From positions 781,451 to 845,450 of the forward strand of contig CM035355.1 of NCBI GenBank assembly GCA_020137815.1: a stretch of 64,000 nt of DNA, read 5' to 3'. The notes under the pieces were generated by a model. It had not been told where the DNA came from. It ran no database searches and worked only from the letters and a program-made list of their open reading frames with translations. Below, one piece after another: positions 1 to 11,981 of the stretch. Position 1 is the stretch's first letter; the number at the start of each line of letters is the position of its first letter. The position numbers were made by a program, and so were the translations under genes. The stretch is from Hormiphora californensis. Its lineage: Eukaryota > Ctenophora > Tentaculata > Cydippida > Pleurobrachiidae.

Positions 1-1931
1 TTATCCGACTTTAGACTCGAGACAAAGTTAATAACGGACCTAATAACACTATTTGGCAGTAAATATAAGGAAGGATCAGTAACAGTGTTCAACTGTGAAA
101 ATATCATTACGGCACTGTACTCCAAGAAGCTGGTAGAACCTGCTATTCTAAACAACACGAAGAATGGTAGCCAGGAGAGAGTGAAAAATACACATGTAAT
201 GGCGGCACGTGCAACTACCAGCCTAGTGTTCATAACTGTTACTGAGCGAGTCTGCTTCTGGAGAGCACGCCATATTAGGACATAACTGCAAATGTTGAAT
301 GCTAGGGGCAGGATCATAGTGACGATATCTAGCGTGAGGAAGAGGCCGAAACAGGTTTTAGCATCACTTCGGATACACCGGCTTGGTTCACACTCGGAGG
401 TGGTAGAGTTGAACACTGTGAGAGAGCCGGTAGTTAGGAGGAGATGCGTTGACATGGCAACGTTAAAGAGAAGGGGGAAGATCCACGATGCAGCCATTAT
501 CATTATTACAATTCGTCTGTGGGATTCTGTGTTGTATCTGTATAGGGAAAGTAGTGTCATTTGCAGATGGTATTTATAGGAAGGGAGGGTAATTTGCAGT
601 TTTGGGAAGAATACGGGGGAAGTATGTGACAGTTTATCTAACTTTTGGGAGAGATTTGGGTAGTGATATGCCTCCCAGACATCTTTAACGCATTATAACT
701 GCTTAGTGCCAACGTGGGTTTGTAATCAATTTTATAAAATTTCGCATGTACTGTATATATACTGTAACTGTACATACAACAGCCACTATGCAACATATAT
801 TAGTTTATTTGGAGTCACTGCACTAATTATACCTGTGAGGGAGGATAACTGCAACAACCCTGTCCACTGTTAACGGGATTACACACATTAGGTTAACATA
901 AGAGAGATAGTTGGAGAGAACCACTGTCATGTGACAGGCGAAACTCTCCTTTAGATCCAGTAATTCCACTGAAAATACCAGGGGGGGTTAGAAACTAAAT
1001 AGAAACCAGGGGGGTTAGAAACTGTAGAGTTTGTTGAATTGTTCATAGCGTAGACACAGTGTTATGCGACTCAAAGAGTGTGTTCTGAAATATATTTTAC
1101 GTAACCTCTAGCTCTATATAATATCTGATAAGATAAATCATGGATGATGCAAGAGATAACCTCGGCATTACGGAACCTGAAGCTTATTAAAAAATTGTAG
1201 CGGAGACCGGAGATTATAGCTAAAATGGGTTCCATGAATCATCTAAAAGTGACGGCATGTCTATAAGATATGTAAGTCGCTGCTCAGCTTGGCGTGTCTG
1301 TACTGTCTAGCCGAGAAACTCATCGATATTTAAAGCCAAATTTTCAATTATAAATTAATGAGACAAATTGTGTTCTATTTTAGAGCTTCTCTGCTCTATC
1401 ACAATGCTTGATAGAATTAAGTTTTTGATTTGGTATTTATTTGGGCTGAGCTATATCGAACATCGAATAATTTCAGTTGCAGCACAATAACGCGTACTCG
1501 ATTTCAATTTCATTTCCAGGAATCAAGTTAAACCCTTCCAAGAACCCCAAATATCCTATTGAGTGCTCAATCAATATGTTTTGCCTACTTATTTGATGGA
1601 TAATTGACAAACTGAGACAATAAGTTAGTGGTAAGGAAGAATTCTTACACACAAAACGATCTCATTATTGTCCATAAACGTCTATAAACTAATTGAAGAT
1701 GAGACGGATATATCAAGCACCACTTTACTTACTGGGTGCGACAAGTACAGCTCCACAGAGAGCGTATACAAAGTCAGCAATGGCGAGGTTTAGGTATGCA
1801 CAGATATATGGTTTACTGCACTCCCTTCTTAGTAGAATGAATAGGATAACACTGAATGATAGGATGGTTCCACTTGTACTGATCACCAGCTTACTCACTC
1901 TGAGAGCGTTTATCATGCCACTGTGCACCAT
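1..1931 (-). CDS. Rhodopsin-like (class A) GPCR, three exons, C-terminus off the window
   Basis: Exons 1733-1931, 833-968 and 1-537, joined by GTAAGT and GTATAA donors and TTTTCAG and TATACAG acceptors; frames join cleanly (phases 1 and 2). The first ATG at 1931 gives about 290 residues before the left edge, with no stop reached. All seven helices are visible: TM1, then TM2 with LNLAIADFVYALCG, TM3 with a conserved Cys (SFACHM) and a DRV motif (LTVDRVVAVIL), TM4 with AASW, an ECL2 with two Cys, TM6 with FFTLSWLPFF, and TM7 with NTVTDPSLY. The TM7 motif is DPSLY in place of NPxxY, which is common in some peptide and amine receptors. A plasma-membrane G-protein receptor is expected; the ligand cannot be inferred. 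It is not closely similar to the GPCR cluster at 50-55 kb, which lacks the DR motif. An upstream 5' exon is possible. Confidence 0.85.
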
Positions 1932-2026
1932 CCTGGAATGTGGTTATATAGGTATGTGTGTGTTCTCAAAGTGTAGCCATATAACAGTTTAAATGGCTTT
2001 CCAGCGCTGTGACACTGCAGTATGGT

Positions 2027-2255
2027 TATAGGGATCCCTAATAAAGTTGTGACTTGTCACCAAACATGTGCTTCCCGTGGCGGCGCGGCTTCAAAATGCG
2101 CGATTGTAACTTGTCACCGCATGGTTTGCGCCGCGCCGCAGCTACGCGCAGTGGGAACCACGTGCGTTTTGGTACGCGCACACGCGGTGACAAGTCACAA
2201 CCGCGCCTCCGCAAGACTACAGTGACAAGTCACAACTTTATTAGGGATCCCTATA
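2027..2255. mobile_element. MITE with 34-bp perfect terminal inverted repeats (TA target)
   Basis: The termini 2027-2060 and 2222-2255 are perfect inverted repeats starting TATAGGGATCCCTAATAAAG. The ends contain the palindrome TAGGGATCCCTA and a TA that could be the duplicated target, as in Tc1/mariner elements. The interior is markedly GC- and CpG-rich and repeats GTGACTTGTCAC or its complement several times. Open frames crossing it are not genes. Assignment to a superfamily rests only on the TA. Confidence 0.75.
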
Positions 2256-2992
2256 GCTGCCTAGTGCAGTATGTGGATCAACGAACACATAACAGGTCAC
2301 TAATCCAACGAAATGAGAATAAAGATGTCTGACTGAATTGTGGGGAAAAAATTATTAAACGGCGTGTATCACATGACTACACTAACCACAACCACACAAT
2401 TATAATATTATATGCCATTGCATGGGATAATTCCTTAAGCGAACAATTATATTACAGAAATAAGAGTAGTTTTAAGATAAATCAATTAAATGATAAACTT
2501 CAAAACGAAACCAAAAGAACTGATCAAATTATCATAAAACAGATAAAACCTGTTCTTTATTTACATACCTCCAATGTGAGGTGTGGTTGGGTGTGCTAGA
2601 ACAGCACAGCTGCTGCTGGTCCCAACACACACACACACATTTAACCTATTGTTATTCATTAGACATGTTTTAATTGGTGTTACATGGTATGAAGTATTAT
2701 ATAGCTACACACACCTGTCATAACAATTATCACGACATATTAAACGAATATAATACTGTACACTGGGGGGGGGGTCGGCTAATAAGTCAAAAGTAAATAC
2801 AGTAGAAAGTAATAATGATAAAGGAAGTTTATTAAACTAGATGGCCAGGCAGTTTGTCACGAAGTCTCTAAAAGTTGTCAAAGAGGAGGCATATAACTTA
2901 TATAATGAAGCTGGAGATCCAAATTAAATCAGGAAACAATAATGAGTACCATCTGCAACAATCTCTCATTCAGACACGATAAATAGGATCTT

Positions 2993-2996
<4 letters not shown>

Positions 2997-3058
<62 letters not shown>
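2997..3058. repeat. (CT)n microsatellite
   Basis: Nearly pure CT dinucleotide tract of about 60 bp. It is the first of many AG/CT tracts in the window. Confidence 0.95.
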
Positions 3059-3063
<5 letters not shown>

Positions 3064-4525
3064 GGCTAGCACTCTTTTATGGTTGGGTGATCCATGGATT
3101 GCCAGATGTGACAAAGGTCCAGCTATGTGACGTAGAAGTGAATCGAGAATTTTAACACCCTGTAGCAACACAAATACAGTCCCCAACCCGAACATTCATG
3201 TCACGATCTGAGACTCTATATTCCCTCTCTCTGAGAGGGAATATGTTTACTTTTCTGAGACACCTGCTATCGTTTTCTGGTGACATTTCGTAGCTGCCAT
3301 TTGATCTATCGTGAACGACAGAAATAAAAATAAATTCTAAATCTATAATTTAGAGCTGACGAGAAAGAACAAAAGAGGATGGGTCTCTAGTGTGTTTGTG
3401 TTGTAATGCTAGTCAGAATACAGGGGCGGACATTTAGGGGTGACAGGTGGGGTGCAGAACAGCCTAGGTAGTGTGCGGGTGGTGCACTAATTGGAGGACC
3501 CCCCCCCCCCCATCCCTAGTTGCACAACACACAGGGAGATAGTATCTCTGTGTTTATTATCCACCATCCAGAAACCTGATCCAACTTGCCCTCTATTTCC
3601 CTGCCACGCTTCACATCTTCACCACCCCCTGACGTCATTAGTCCCGTGTGACGTCAGACGTCCCACCAAATAGAGCACCAGCCCAATCTTATCAGACAAA
3701 CCCTGTCGTATTGAGCATGATGAACTATGTGGTCAAGTACTTGAACCCCCCAGATATTATCGACGAAAGATCTATAATTGACAATGCTCCGCTGAAGACA
3801 TTATAATCGGGAGTAATAATTATTGTTCGCATGATTACAGCTACATAATTAGTAGAGACGATTCTTGTAAATAGGTCACAGCTGTTCGAATATTATGTGA
3901 GGGGAGGAATATATATGACATCTGTACTAATTAAATACGTATTTTCTGTTGGTGGGGGAATGACAATCGACTTGGACTGACGTTTTAACTTGCTATAACT
4001 ATATGTGGGAAAACTAACTGAACTAAAAATAATATACTTATAGGGATTCACTTTAGCGCTCAATTGGTAATGAAATTCCCCCTCTGCAATAATAGGGGTG
4101 ACTTCGTAACCAAAGCGCTCAATAGGTTATCACAGTCTTACAATATCCCTCAATCATCGGACCATCGTTTCTAACCACTCAGTATAGGTCACGGAATCCT
4201 CAGCTGTCGATTCAGAGCTCTTCAGTTCTAGTTACAACCACCTGTTCCTGTTTACAACTATCTTTTATTAACCAAATAGTTACATGTTTAACTTTGTTGA
4301 GTAAGAGATCAACTCATTTCAAAACTGGGAACAAAGACAATCTCTCAGAGTTTTAACAATAAAAGGCCTAGGAAATCTCCTGAAAAGTAGTGCAAGAATA
4401 AAGATCTGGATTCGGAGCTTGTAGTTGTGAGAAAACGACCGTGAGTTCGGTGTAAAACAATGAAGCGACAGCTGTTGAAGCGGATATAGCCGCAAATTAA
4501 CAGCTGTATCAAGTGTGTATCTATT

Positions 4526-4665
<140 letters not shown>

Positions 4666-5121
4666 CTCTCCCCTTCTTTTATTCATTTTTCTTCTATTTT
4701 CTCTACAAGTTTTTTGTCTGTCTCTTGTGTTTGTATCCATTTTTCTTGTATTGGCATTGTTTCTAGCGCCATCTTTATTTTTTCTCCCTCTCCCTCTCAC
4801 CATCTCGCTCTATAACTGTTATTTCCCTCTCTTCATTTTTCTCCTTACTTTGGCCTGTGGGGGGGGGGGTGTTGTAGTATCAAGCGGGTCCACTTCCTCC
4901 TATTCTATTCTGTTCCTCTCTTGAAAGCGCTCCTTCCGCTACCATACCCTATTGTACCTGTGAGAGAGTGAAGCTAATTCAAGCACAATAACAGACCCAC
5001 TCATTTTCCCAACCAATACATAATTATTACAGACGTAGGTGGCAAGAATTAATTAACATCCTGTCAACTAATCTTCGTGGGTTCATTATATGTATACGAC
5101 TAGAAAATTGATGGAGACATC

Positions 5122-5147
5122 TTCTCTCTCTCTCTCACTCTCTCTCA

Positions 5148-5180
<33 letters not shown>

Positions 5181-5200
5181 TCTCTCTCTCTCTCTCTCTC
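5122..5200. repeat. (CT)n microsatellite with CA interruptions, followed by poly-C
   Basis: CT tract broken by CTCACT at several places, ending in about ten C residues. It lies just upstream of the first recognised Wntless exon. Confidence 0.9.
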
Positions 5201-5322
5201 CCCCCCCCCCTCGTGACTCAGCCTAAATGAAGAAGAGAGGTGGGATTGGGTAGCTGTCAGCTCTAAGGGAAGGAATGTGACAGGGCTCATTTTTCTGGTT
5301 GATTTAAATCCCCCTGTTTCAG

Positions 5323-8300
5323 GAAATTCATCAAAATGGAGGGTTCACTAAGCTATGGATCGCCCAGAAGTCCATCATTTTTCCTGTCCTGGTGGTAGCG
5401 TGTGCTCTCTTTCAGCGGCAGGTGATAAGGGCACGGAGTTCCCCGCTTTTAATTAACCGGTAAGTACTTTTAATTAATTAGTTTTACTTAATAATAAATT
5501 ACCGAATTAATATTGAAAAATGTGAATATCTCTTTTAATTTACATTCATTGTACAACAAATTTGTATTTTTCAGAGTTATACAATGGCTGGGCTTCGTGA
5601 ACGTTATTGTGAACGGTGAGTCTTTAGACAGTATTGGTATTTAGACAGTTCCCTATACTAAAGATCAGATACTAGAAATCAGATACTAGAAATCAGATAC
5701 AAAACCCCATTTCTATTGGAACGAGGCGAGACTGTCTGGGTGTCATATCAGCGTCTGATAAAGTTAATTTGGGTGCCCAATGTCAAATACCCCCTTCCTG
5801 TCTCGCTCACCCCACCCTTTGTCTCGCTCCCCTTGATGTTCATCAATCCATGTTAGGTGTACTGCATTTTAATTATTATCGAATATCAAAGAACTTCCTC
5901 GTGTCAACTTCCTGTCACCCATTCAAGTAACTTTTCAATTAAATCAGCGACCACTATAATTCCCATATATATTATTCGTAGTTCATTTTAAATCTCCCAA
6001 ATATCAACTCCGATAAAAACATTTCTTGGGAAAAACGAAAAGTTTCCCATGATCCCGTTAACCTTGTCACAGAGAGAAAGGAAAGGAGAGAGAGAAAGGA
6101 AAGGAGAGAGAGAGAAAGGGAAGTAGAGAGAGAGCTAGAATTAAAACACAACTCTCACAATAGTTCCACTGGAATATCTCTCCCTGATGATGGACACACC
6201 CTGGCTAAGACTCTGGTACGACTGTGCAAATGGCGCATTTCTAGCCGCTATGGCCGTCCTTTGGTTGCTTTTCATTGGCGAACACCGAATGGTAATAACA
6301 ATCTTATCAATGGTTACCATGGTAGCCAATATTACTGTCAATAGATTAGAAATACATGATACCAATCAGTCGGGTATATTAGAACACTATGGTTCTTCTG
6401 TAATAATTACCCCACCCCACTGCATAGGACTTGGATCAGAGGAACAAGTTGTCTAATTACTGGAAGGAAATAACAGCTATTACCGTCTGCAGTCTTGTAA
6501 TGTTCCTATTCGATCTTATTGAACGAGGCCTCCAAATAACCGACCCATTCCACTCCATCTGGAGTTCGGTAAGTCACAATGCAGTAACCATGGTAACAGA
6601 GCAGTCACGTCACAATGTAGTTAACATGGTAACAGAGCAGTGACGTCACAATGTAGTTACCATGGTAACAGAGCAGTGACATCACAATGTAGTTACCATG
6701 GTAACAGAGCAGTGACGTCACAATGTAGTTACCATGGTAACAAAGCAGTAACGTCACAATGCAGTAACCATGGTAACAGAGCAGTGACGTCACATTGTCA
6801 CAATACAGTTACCATGGTAACAGAGCAATACCGCCATTATAACGTCTCATCCCCCAGACCTCAGGAGAGAGTACAGCACGGACTCTTCTCATTGTGTCAG
6901 CTGTGTGTGCGTGTTTCTACTTCTCAGTTCTGGTGTACCTCATGGTCAGGGCCGTACTCAGTATGAGTAGGAAGAGGTCCAGTCTTGCAAATGTGGGCCG
7001 GGTCCGCCAACTTTACTATGAGGTAAATAGTTACTAAATACACAGCCAACTTTATATTGGTCCCAATTCCTTTCTAGCAGCGACTCTGTTAGATTCAGTT
7101 TTGACTGTGCAGCATCGAAATGATTTTATAGTTTCTACCTTTCTACCCCCTTTCTTTTTTCCACAACCCCCTGTGAACTGCAATATGGGCACTTGACAAA
7201 TTGGTCGTTCCCAGCTTCTTTATGGATTCTAATATTCCCCAGAACCGCGCTTTATGTTTTACTCCATGGATTTCGAAATCAACTATTATATATTTTTGCT
7301 TTATTCCCATGCCCCCTCCCACTGTGCTACTGACAGATTGAAAGATTCCAATAAAATATAAATCCAAAGATTCTAATAAATCCCTGCATAGTTAATATTT
7401 CAAAATACCGCTCAATGTTGTCTCACAACAAGATACAGATGTTTGACAAGGCTGTAACCCCCCTTCTTCAGGGCCTGATATCGCGGTTCAAGGTTATGGT
7501 ATACACAACTGTAATCTGCGGACTAATGACCCTGATCATGTTCATACTGGTTAATGTTAATGAAATGTACTACAAATTCGGTCGTCCTGAGAAACAGGTC
7601 AACGTTGGAAGTAAGTATTGATCCCATTACGTTATAGATAATTGCTTTATAATAATTGGGGGTTAGGTCACCCATAAAATTCAGGGGAACCTGTCACTGG
7701 GTACCTGTCATTTCGAGGGGCACTATTTCTAGATCTTCGCAATGACCTCGTAATAATTCCAGTGCATGATAACACTATATTTTCTGTTGAGGGACGACTC
7801 TCTATCTGCAGCAGGACTATGCTCACATTTTCCCTCCTTCACAGGTGGCTTCTTAATCGGGATTGCTGGATTATGGAATTTGTATGTTCTAAACATCCTC
7901 TTCCTCTATGCTCCAACAACCCAATCTACCTCGGCAGGTTTGTGTGAATTGTAAACATCTCTGTCAGAGCATTGGCACGGTCAGAGCATTGGCCTGACAG
8001 AAGGATCTGCATCATCCCCTCACCCCTGACAGAGGGATCTGCATCATCCCCTCACCCCTGACAGAGGGATCTGCACCATCCCCTCACCCCTGACAGAGGG
8101 ATCTGCATCATCCCCTCACCCCTGACAGAGGGATCTGCATCATCCCCTCACCCCTGACAGAGGGATCTGCACCATCCCCTCACCCCTGACAGAGGGATCT
8201 GCATCATCCCCTCACCCCTGACAGAGGGATCTGCATCATCCCCTCACCCCTGACAGAGGGATCTGCACCATCCCCTCACCCCTGTCCCCGTTGTGTGAAC

Positions 8301-11300
8301 GGAACTCTATCAAGGTTCACCATGGTGTCTCTGTCTCTGTCTGGGTTGTGGCAGACCAGGCACACCCCCATTGTGTGAATATATTTATCGTGAGCTCAGT
8401 ACTTACTTTATTTCTCACCACATTTAATATTGTGAATGATATCCCCCTTTCTATCTATATCACACCTCCTCTCTATTTCTCTTTCACTCTCTTTCTCCCT
8501 CACTCTCCCTATTTCTCTCTCTCTCTCTTGCGGATAGGGGTACTCTCAATATTTAATTCTTCTAATCTAATTCTCGAACTCTACCCCGCACATCACAATC
8601 TCTAGTCTCCTTTGTGTAAGCAACTGGGCGGTGTTGACCAATTTGTTAATTGCACATATCACATGCACTGAGTCATACAACATGGATCAATAGAGGGGGG
8701 ATCATGTCTCATGATGATCTATTCTCTGATTCTCATTGAGAGTCAGAACAAGACTCACCCCTTCTTTCTTTCTTTCAGTCATTACAAAGTCAAATCTGAT
8801 TCTATCCTCACCTCCCCAACCCTTGCCTTGCTCGACCCTGTAAAGGAGGGTTAGAACATAACAGGCCAGCCCCAAATTCTATTCCAAGCCTCGCCAGAGC
8901 TCCCTTTTGCCACCCTTACCTTGCCTCTACACCCCAAATGATTATAACATAACCAACAACAACAACAACAACAAAATGGATTTATATACCGACTAAATAG
9001 ACAAGTACTCTCGATTGGTTCGAAGAGCAATTGCCATTCATAGCGGTTCTCTCATCCTATCTTGACATATTGGTTGACAAAAGGTCGTAAATGGTAACTC
9101 ATACTGGTGACTTATAACTGACATATATAGTAGACTTTATTAACTCTCAACACTTGGTGACTGTGGGTGACAAGTATAATCAGAAAAAATAATAACAAAA
9201 ATGATAAACTGAAATCGTATCTTAGATTATAAAGAATATGTGGCAGCAGCAGGGGTGACCGTGTGAGAACGGGGGCTAATGAATAACCGAAAAGAAATTA
9301 TTAAAGACTGATGTCGAAAACCAAATAAGGTCTTTCAGAGAAGGTAAACAGTAGCATCGAACAGGTAGGTCTTCAGGCGAATACGGAAGGAGTCCTCTGA
9401 AGGTGCGTCTCTGAGGTTCTCCGGTAGGTTGTTCCAGACATGGGGAGATATTGGGAGATTCTCCTTTTTCCCAGTTTGCTCAATTTCACATTTCCAGAAA
9501 GTAGCTTTAACTTGTTAATGGTCTACTTTACAGCTCTGACGAGTAGGACTTTCTGCACTGCAGTATTTTCATCATGTTCCACTAGATCCTGAAGGTACTG
9601 AGGGGCACTTCCCATAATAGATCTTGTACCCTAGTAAACAGATTTTGAAAAATATCCTCTTCTCAATCGTAAGGATATGGGAATCACGGTAGAAGGGGTC
9701 CAGATCCACTTTCCTCTCTCTGCCTCCATGGATGTATCTTATTTACTTGATTCATTAGTCCTTTCAGCCGGCTTGATGGTAGAGGCCGGTTAGGTTGAAA
9801 TACAGGGCATTGCAATAGTCCACTTTGGATATGACCAGCTGGGAGGCAAGCATCAGACGTAAGAGGTTTATCAATGAATCGGCGGATCTGCCAGAGGTTC
9901 CTCATAGTTAACTTCCAGCATTCCTCTTGACCATGGAGATTTGACGTTTTCATATCCATTTGTTCATCAAGATAGACACCAAGGGTCTTTCCCGATTTTC
10001 CCAGCCATGTCCATGGGGGAAATGATTGTTCCCATTTAGCTCAAGAGTCAGGTCACTCTCCTCACGTACAATATCCCTCTTCTTCTTCTTTCCCAGGATA
10101 AGAAACTCAGTTTATCCTCATTAACCATCAGTCTGTTTTCAATCATCCACGTTCTTACCTCCCTCCAAACATTTCTCAATAGTCTCCTTTGAAACCTGTC
10201 CAGCCTTCCACAGGGCAGAATCCGATGTATATAGTACTATCGTCTGCATAAAGTCGTATTGTGAGTCCATACTTCTTTACAATAGGTTCTAGTGGTTCCA
10301 CATACAGGGCAAAGAGGACAGGACCAAGGAGAGAGCCTTGGGGTACTCCATATTTGAGAAAGAGCCTAGGTGAGAGGGCATCTCCAATTTTAACTTTATA
10401 GCTCCTGTCATTGAGATAGCTAGTGAACCATTCGAGTACCGTTGATCCAATTCCAAACCGCTTCTCCAGTCTCCTCAAAAGCTGAGGGTGGTCAATGGTA
10501 TCAAATGCAGCCGAAAGATCAATTTGAACAACTGCCACAACATTTCCTCTGTCCATTTCCCCAAGGACATCATCAACGACTCGCACCATATGTGTCTCAC
10601 AGCTGTGGTTGGGGCGAAAACCAGATTGGCATTCACCTCGCAGGTCGTTTTTCTCCAAATGTTCATTTAGCTGTACATTAACAGCTTTCTCCGCTAGCTT
10701 GGACAGAACACTGAGATTCGAGACTGGTCTGTAGTTCGCAAGAGAGTCCACATCTCCAGATGTATTCTTGATTGTGGGCCTCACAATAGCCTCTTTCAGT
10801 CCTGACGGGAATACACCACTCTGCAAAGAAGTGTTCACGATTTTGGTAAGCACTGGTAGTAGAGTAGAGAGAAGCTGCTTCAGCAGAGAGGTCGGGATAG
10901 GGTCCAGGTCACAGAACTTATCCGGCAGGCTCTTAACAAGGCTTGCCACTTCATCTTCAGTCATAAGACTGAACGTCTCAAATCTTTCTGTCTCTCCTTC
11001 AAAAGCACCGGACTCCGTTGATTTCTTTTCACCCAATTCTTCAATCTTGTCACCAATCTTCTTCTGTAGTTTATCAATCTTGGACTTGAAAAACTCTCCA
11101 AACTCAGTTGCTAGTTTCTCCGGGTTGACCATATCTGGGAGGATAACATTGGAGTTACCCAATAGCTTGCTCAGTTGTTGGTTGAGCCTCTTTTGATCGC
11201 GTCCACAGAGTTCAATATTTCTTCTGGTGTATTCTGATCGTTTTCTGACCTCCATCTTGTTGAAAGCTGACCTTAGTTCCACATACATGGCCCTTAGCTG

Positions 11301-11981
11301 CAGCTTCTCTTTAGTCTTGTCCTTTCTCCACTTTCTCTCAGCACGCCGCTTCTTCCTCCGGAGGGTTAGCAGCTCTTCATCCATCCATGGTGTATACTTC
11401 TCTTTCTTCCTTCTCTTCTTCATTGGACAGTGCTTATCAACCAGGGCTAGCAACGTTCCATATAACTTCTCAACAAGGCTATTAACATCCTCTTCATCAG
11501 CAGGTGAGGTAAACAGTCCACTGGCTTTTAGATCCTCATTAAAACTCTCCACATCCACCTTCGAGAAGTCCCGATACCAAATTGTCTCCGGCCGTTTCCT
11601 CTTACTGATCTTCGCAGTCAGTTGTAGGTCCACTGTAATAAGATGGTGGTCTGAAGTAGTTCCCTCCTCCAAGATCCTAACTGGTTCAAGACAATCCGCT
11701 ACTGTAGCATCCATCAGGGCTAGGTCCAGAGTACCTCCATGTCTGTGTGTTGATATCAAGGGAACCATCTGTTTGAAGTCAAACTCCTCGATCATCTCAC
11801 CCCAAATGATTATAACATAACCAACAACATAACAACCCTCGCTGTGTGATCCCAGTTCCTCACTATCCCTTTCTCTTCAGAAGAGTACGAGACAGTGGAA
11901 ATGAACGATGTGGGAGGGGCTGCTGCAGTTGTGGGCCCCTCTACAGGTCTATCCGTCCTTACAAAACCAAGGGCGGACTAG
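5323..11981 (+). CDS. WLS: Wntless (Wnt cargo receptor, GPR177), C-terminal 314 residues in eight exons
   Basis: Exons 5323-5459, 5575-5615, 6164-6291, 6428-6568, 6858-7022, 7472-7610, 7845-7937 and 11881-11981; every junction has GT-AG ends and compatible phases, stop TAG at 11979. The product carries Wnts from Golgi to plasma membrane. It begins EIHQNGGFTKLW, matching the IHQNGGFTK stretch that follows the luminal domain in animal Wntless. It continues with the family landmarks LFIGEHRM, DLIERGLQITDPFHSIW, VRQLYYE followed by GLISRFK, and GIAGLWNLYVLNILFLYAP, giving the multi-helix membrane core and a short cytosolic tail. The N-terminal luminal Wnt-binding part is not seen and should lie upstream. 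Intron 4 is almost entirely a 36-bp X-box/CRE repeat array. The last intron (3.9 kb) holds a 32-bp minisatellite and a LINE. Identity is confident; the 5' end is incomplete. Confidence 0.92.
6584..6829. promoter_or_regulatory. Tandem array of RFX X-box plus CRE sites (36-bp unit, seven copies) in Wntless intron 4
   Basis: Palindromes of the form GTTACCATGGTAAC or GTAACCATGGTAAC start at 6584, 6620, 6656, 6692, 6728, 6764 and 6808, the first six exactly 36 bp apart. They fit the RFX X-box consensus GTNRCC-AT-RGYAAC. Each is followed after a 7-bp spacer (usually AGAGCAG) by TGACGTCA, a full CREB/ATF site, or a one- to three-base variant. The array begins 15 bp after the exon 4 donor and fills most of the 289-bp intron. 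Site identity is established consensus matching; enhancer activity is inference. It could instead be a neutral minisatellite. Confidence 0.7.
7994..8284 (+). repeat. 32-bp minisatellite with a 96-bp higher-order period
   Basis: About nine tandem copies of a 32-bp unit beginning CTGACAGAGGGATCTGCATC. Every third unit reads GCACCATC in place of GCATCATC, so the array is really three 96-bp triplets. It lies at the start of the last Wntless intron and is preceded by two copies of TCAGAGCATTGG, a tRNA-like string also found at 38.9 kb. Confidence 0.9.
8930..8961. repeat. Target-site duplication, left copy (LINE 3' side)
   Basis: 32 bp identical to 11798-11829, beginning CACCCCAAATGATTATAACA. The two copies bracket the LINE, so the insertion site in the Wntless intron can be defined to the base. 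Confidence 0.9.
8962..11797 (-). mobile_element. 5'-truncated CR1/L2-like LINE inserted in the last Wntless intron
   Basis: Non-LTR retrotransposon on the minus strand, flanked by a 32-bp target-site duplication (8930-8961 and 11798-11829). Its 3' end, at the left, is a short (TTG)n tail as in CR1/L2 elements. The 5' end is truncated inside the endonuclease domain: the ORF opens directly at the junction with the C-terminal endonuclease landmarks THRHGGTLDLALMD and SDHHLITVDL. After reverse transcriptase the frame is broken by small indels, but downstream segments such as ASQLVISKVDYCNALYFN and TEFLILGKKKKRDIV are still readable in other frames. It is therefore dead on arrival, and fairly young judging from the identical duplications. 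Confidence 0.9.
10176..11795 (-). pseudogene. LINE ORF2 fragment: endonuclease C-terminus plus reverse transcriptase
   Basis: 539 codons remain open. In order: the end of an apurinic-type endonuclease (residues 1-60), a basic linker with RRKKRRAERKWRKDK, then reverse transcriptase with ANYRPVSNLSVLSKLAEK, QSGFRPNHSCETH, VVQIDLSAAFDTIDH, YGVPQGSLLGPVLFALYV and the catalytic RLYADDSTIY near residue 518. The wording matches the CR1/L2 group of LINEs. The catalytic YADD is intact, but the frame ends 20 residues later because of an indel, so the thumb and C-terminal domains are lost. There is no evidence of host use. Confidence 0.9.
11798..11829. repeat. Target-site duplication, right copy (LINE 5' side)
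   Basis: Identical 32-bp partner of 8930-8961. It lies about 50 bp upstream of the last Wntless exon acceptor, so the insertion narrowly missed the splice site. Confidence 0.9.

Noticed and set aside
3061-3720. Short frames such as DSISVFIIHHPE as Wntless luminal exons
   Set aside because: Resemblance is too weak and usable splice sites with the right phase are missing.
6605-6966. Overlapping repeat-peptide frames on both strands (CSYHGNRAVTSQ and LLCYHGNYIVTS)
   Set aside because: They arise from the 36-bp X-box/CRE array, whose unit length is a multiple of three; the region is an intron between two well-supported Wntless exons.
8011-8284. CRISPR-like array (32-bp repeats)
   Set aside because: Units are contiguous with no unique spacers and the genome is eukaryotic; it is a minisatellite.
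10442-11820. Plus-strand ORFs of 79-197 codons
   Set aside because: Antisense shadows of the LINE reverse-transcriptase frame.
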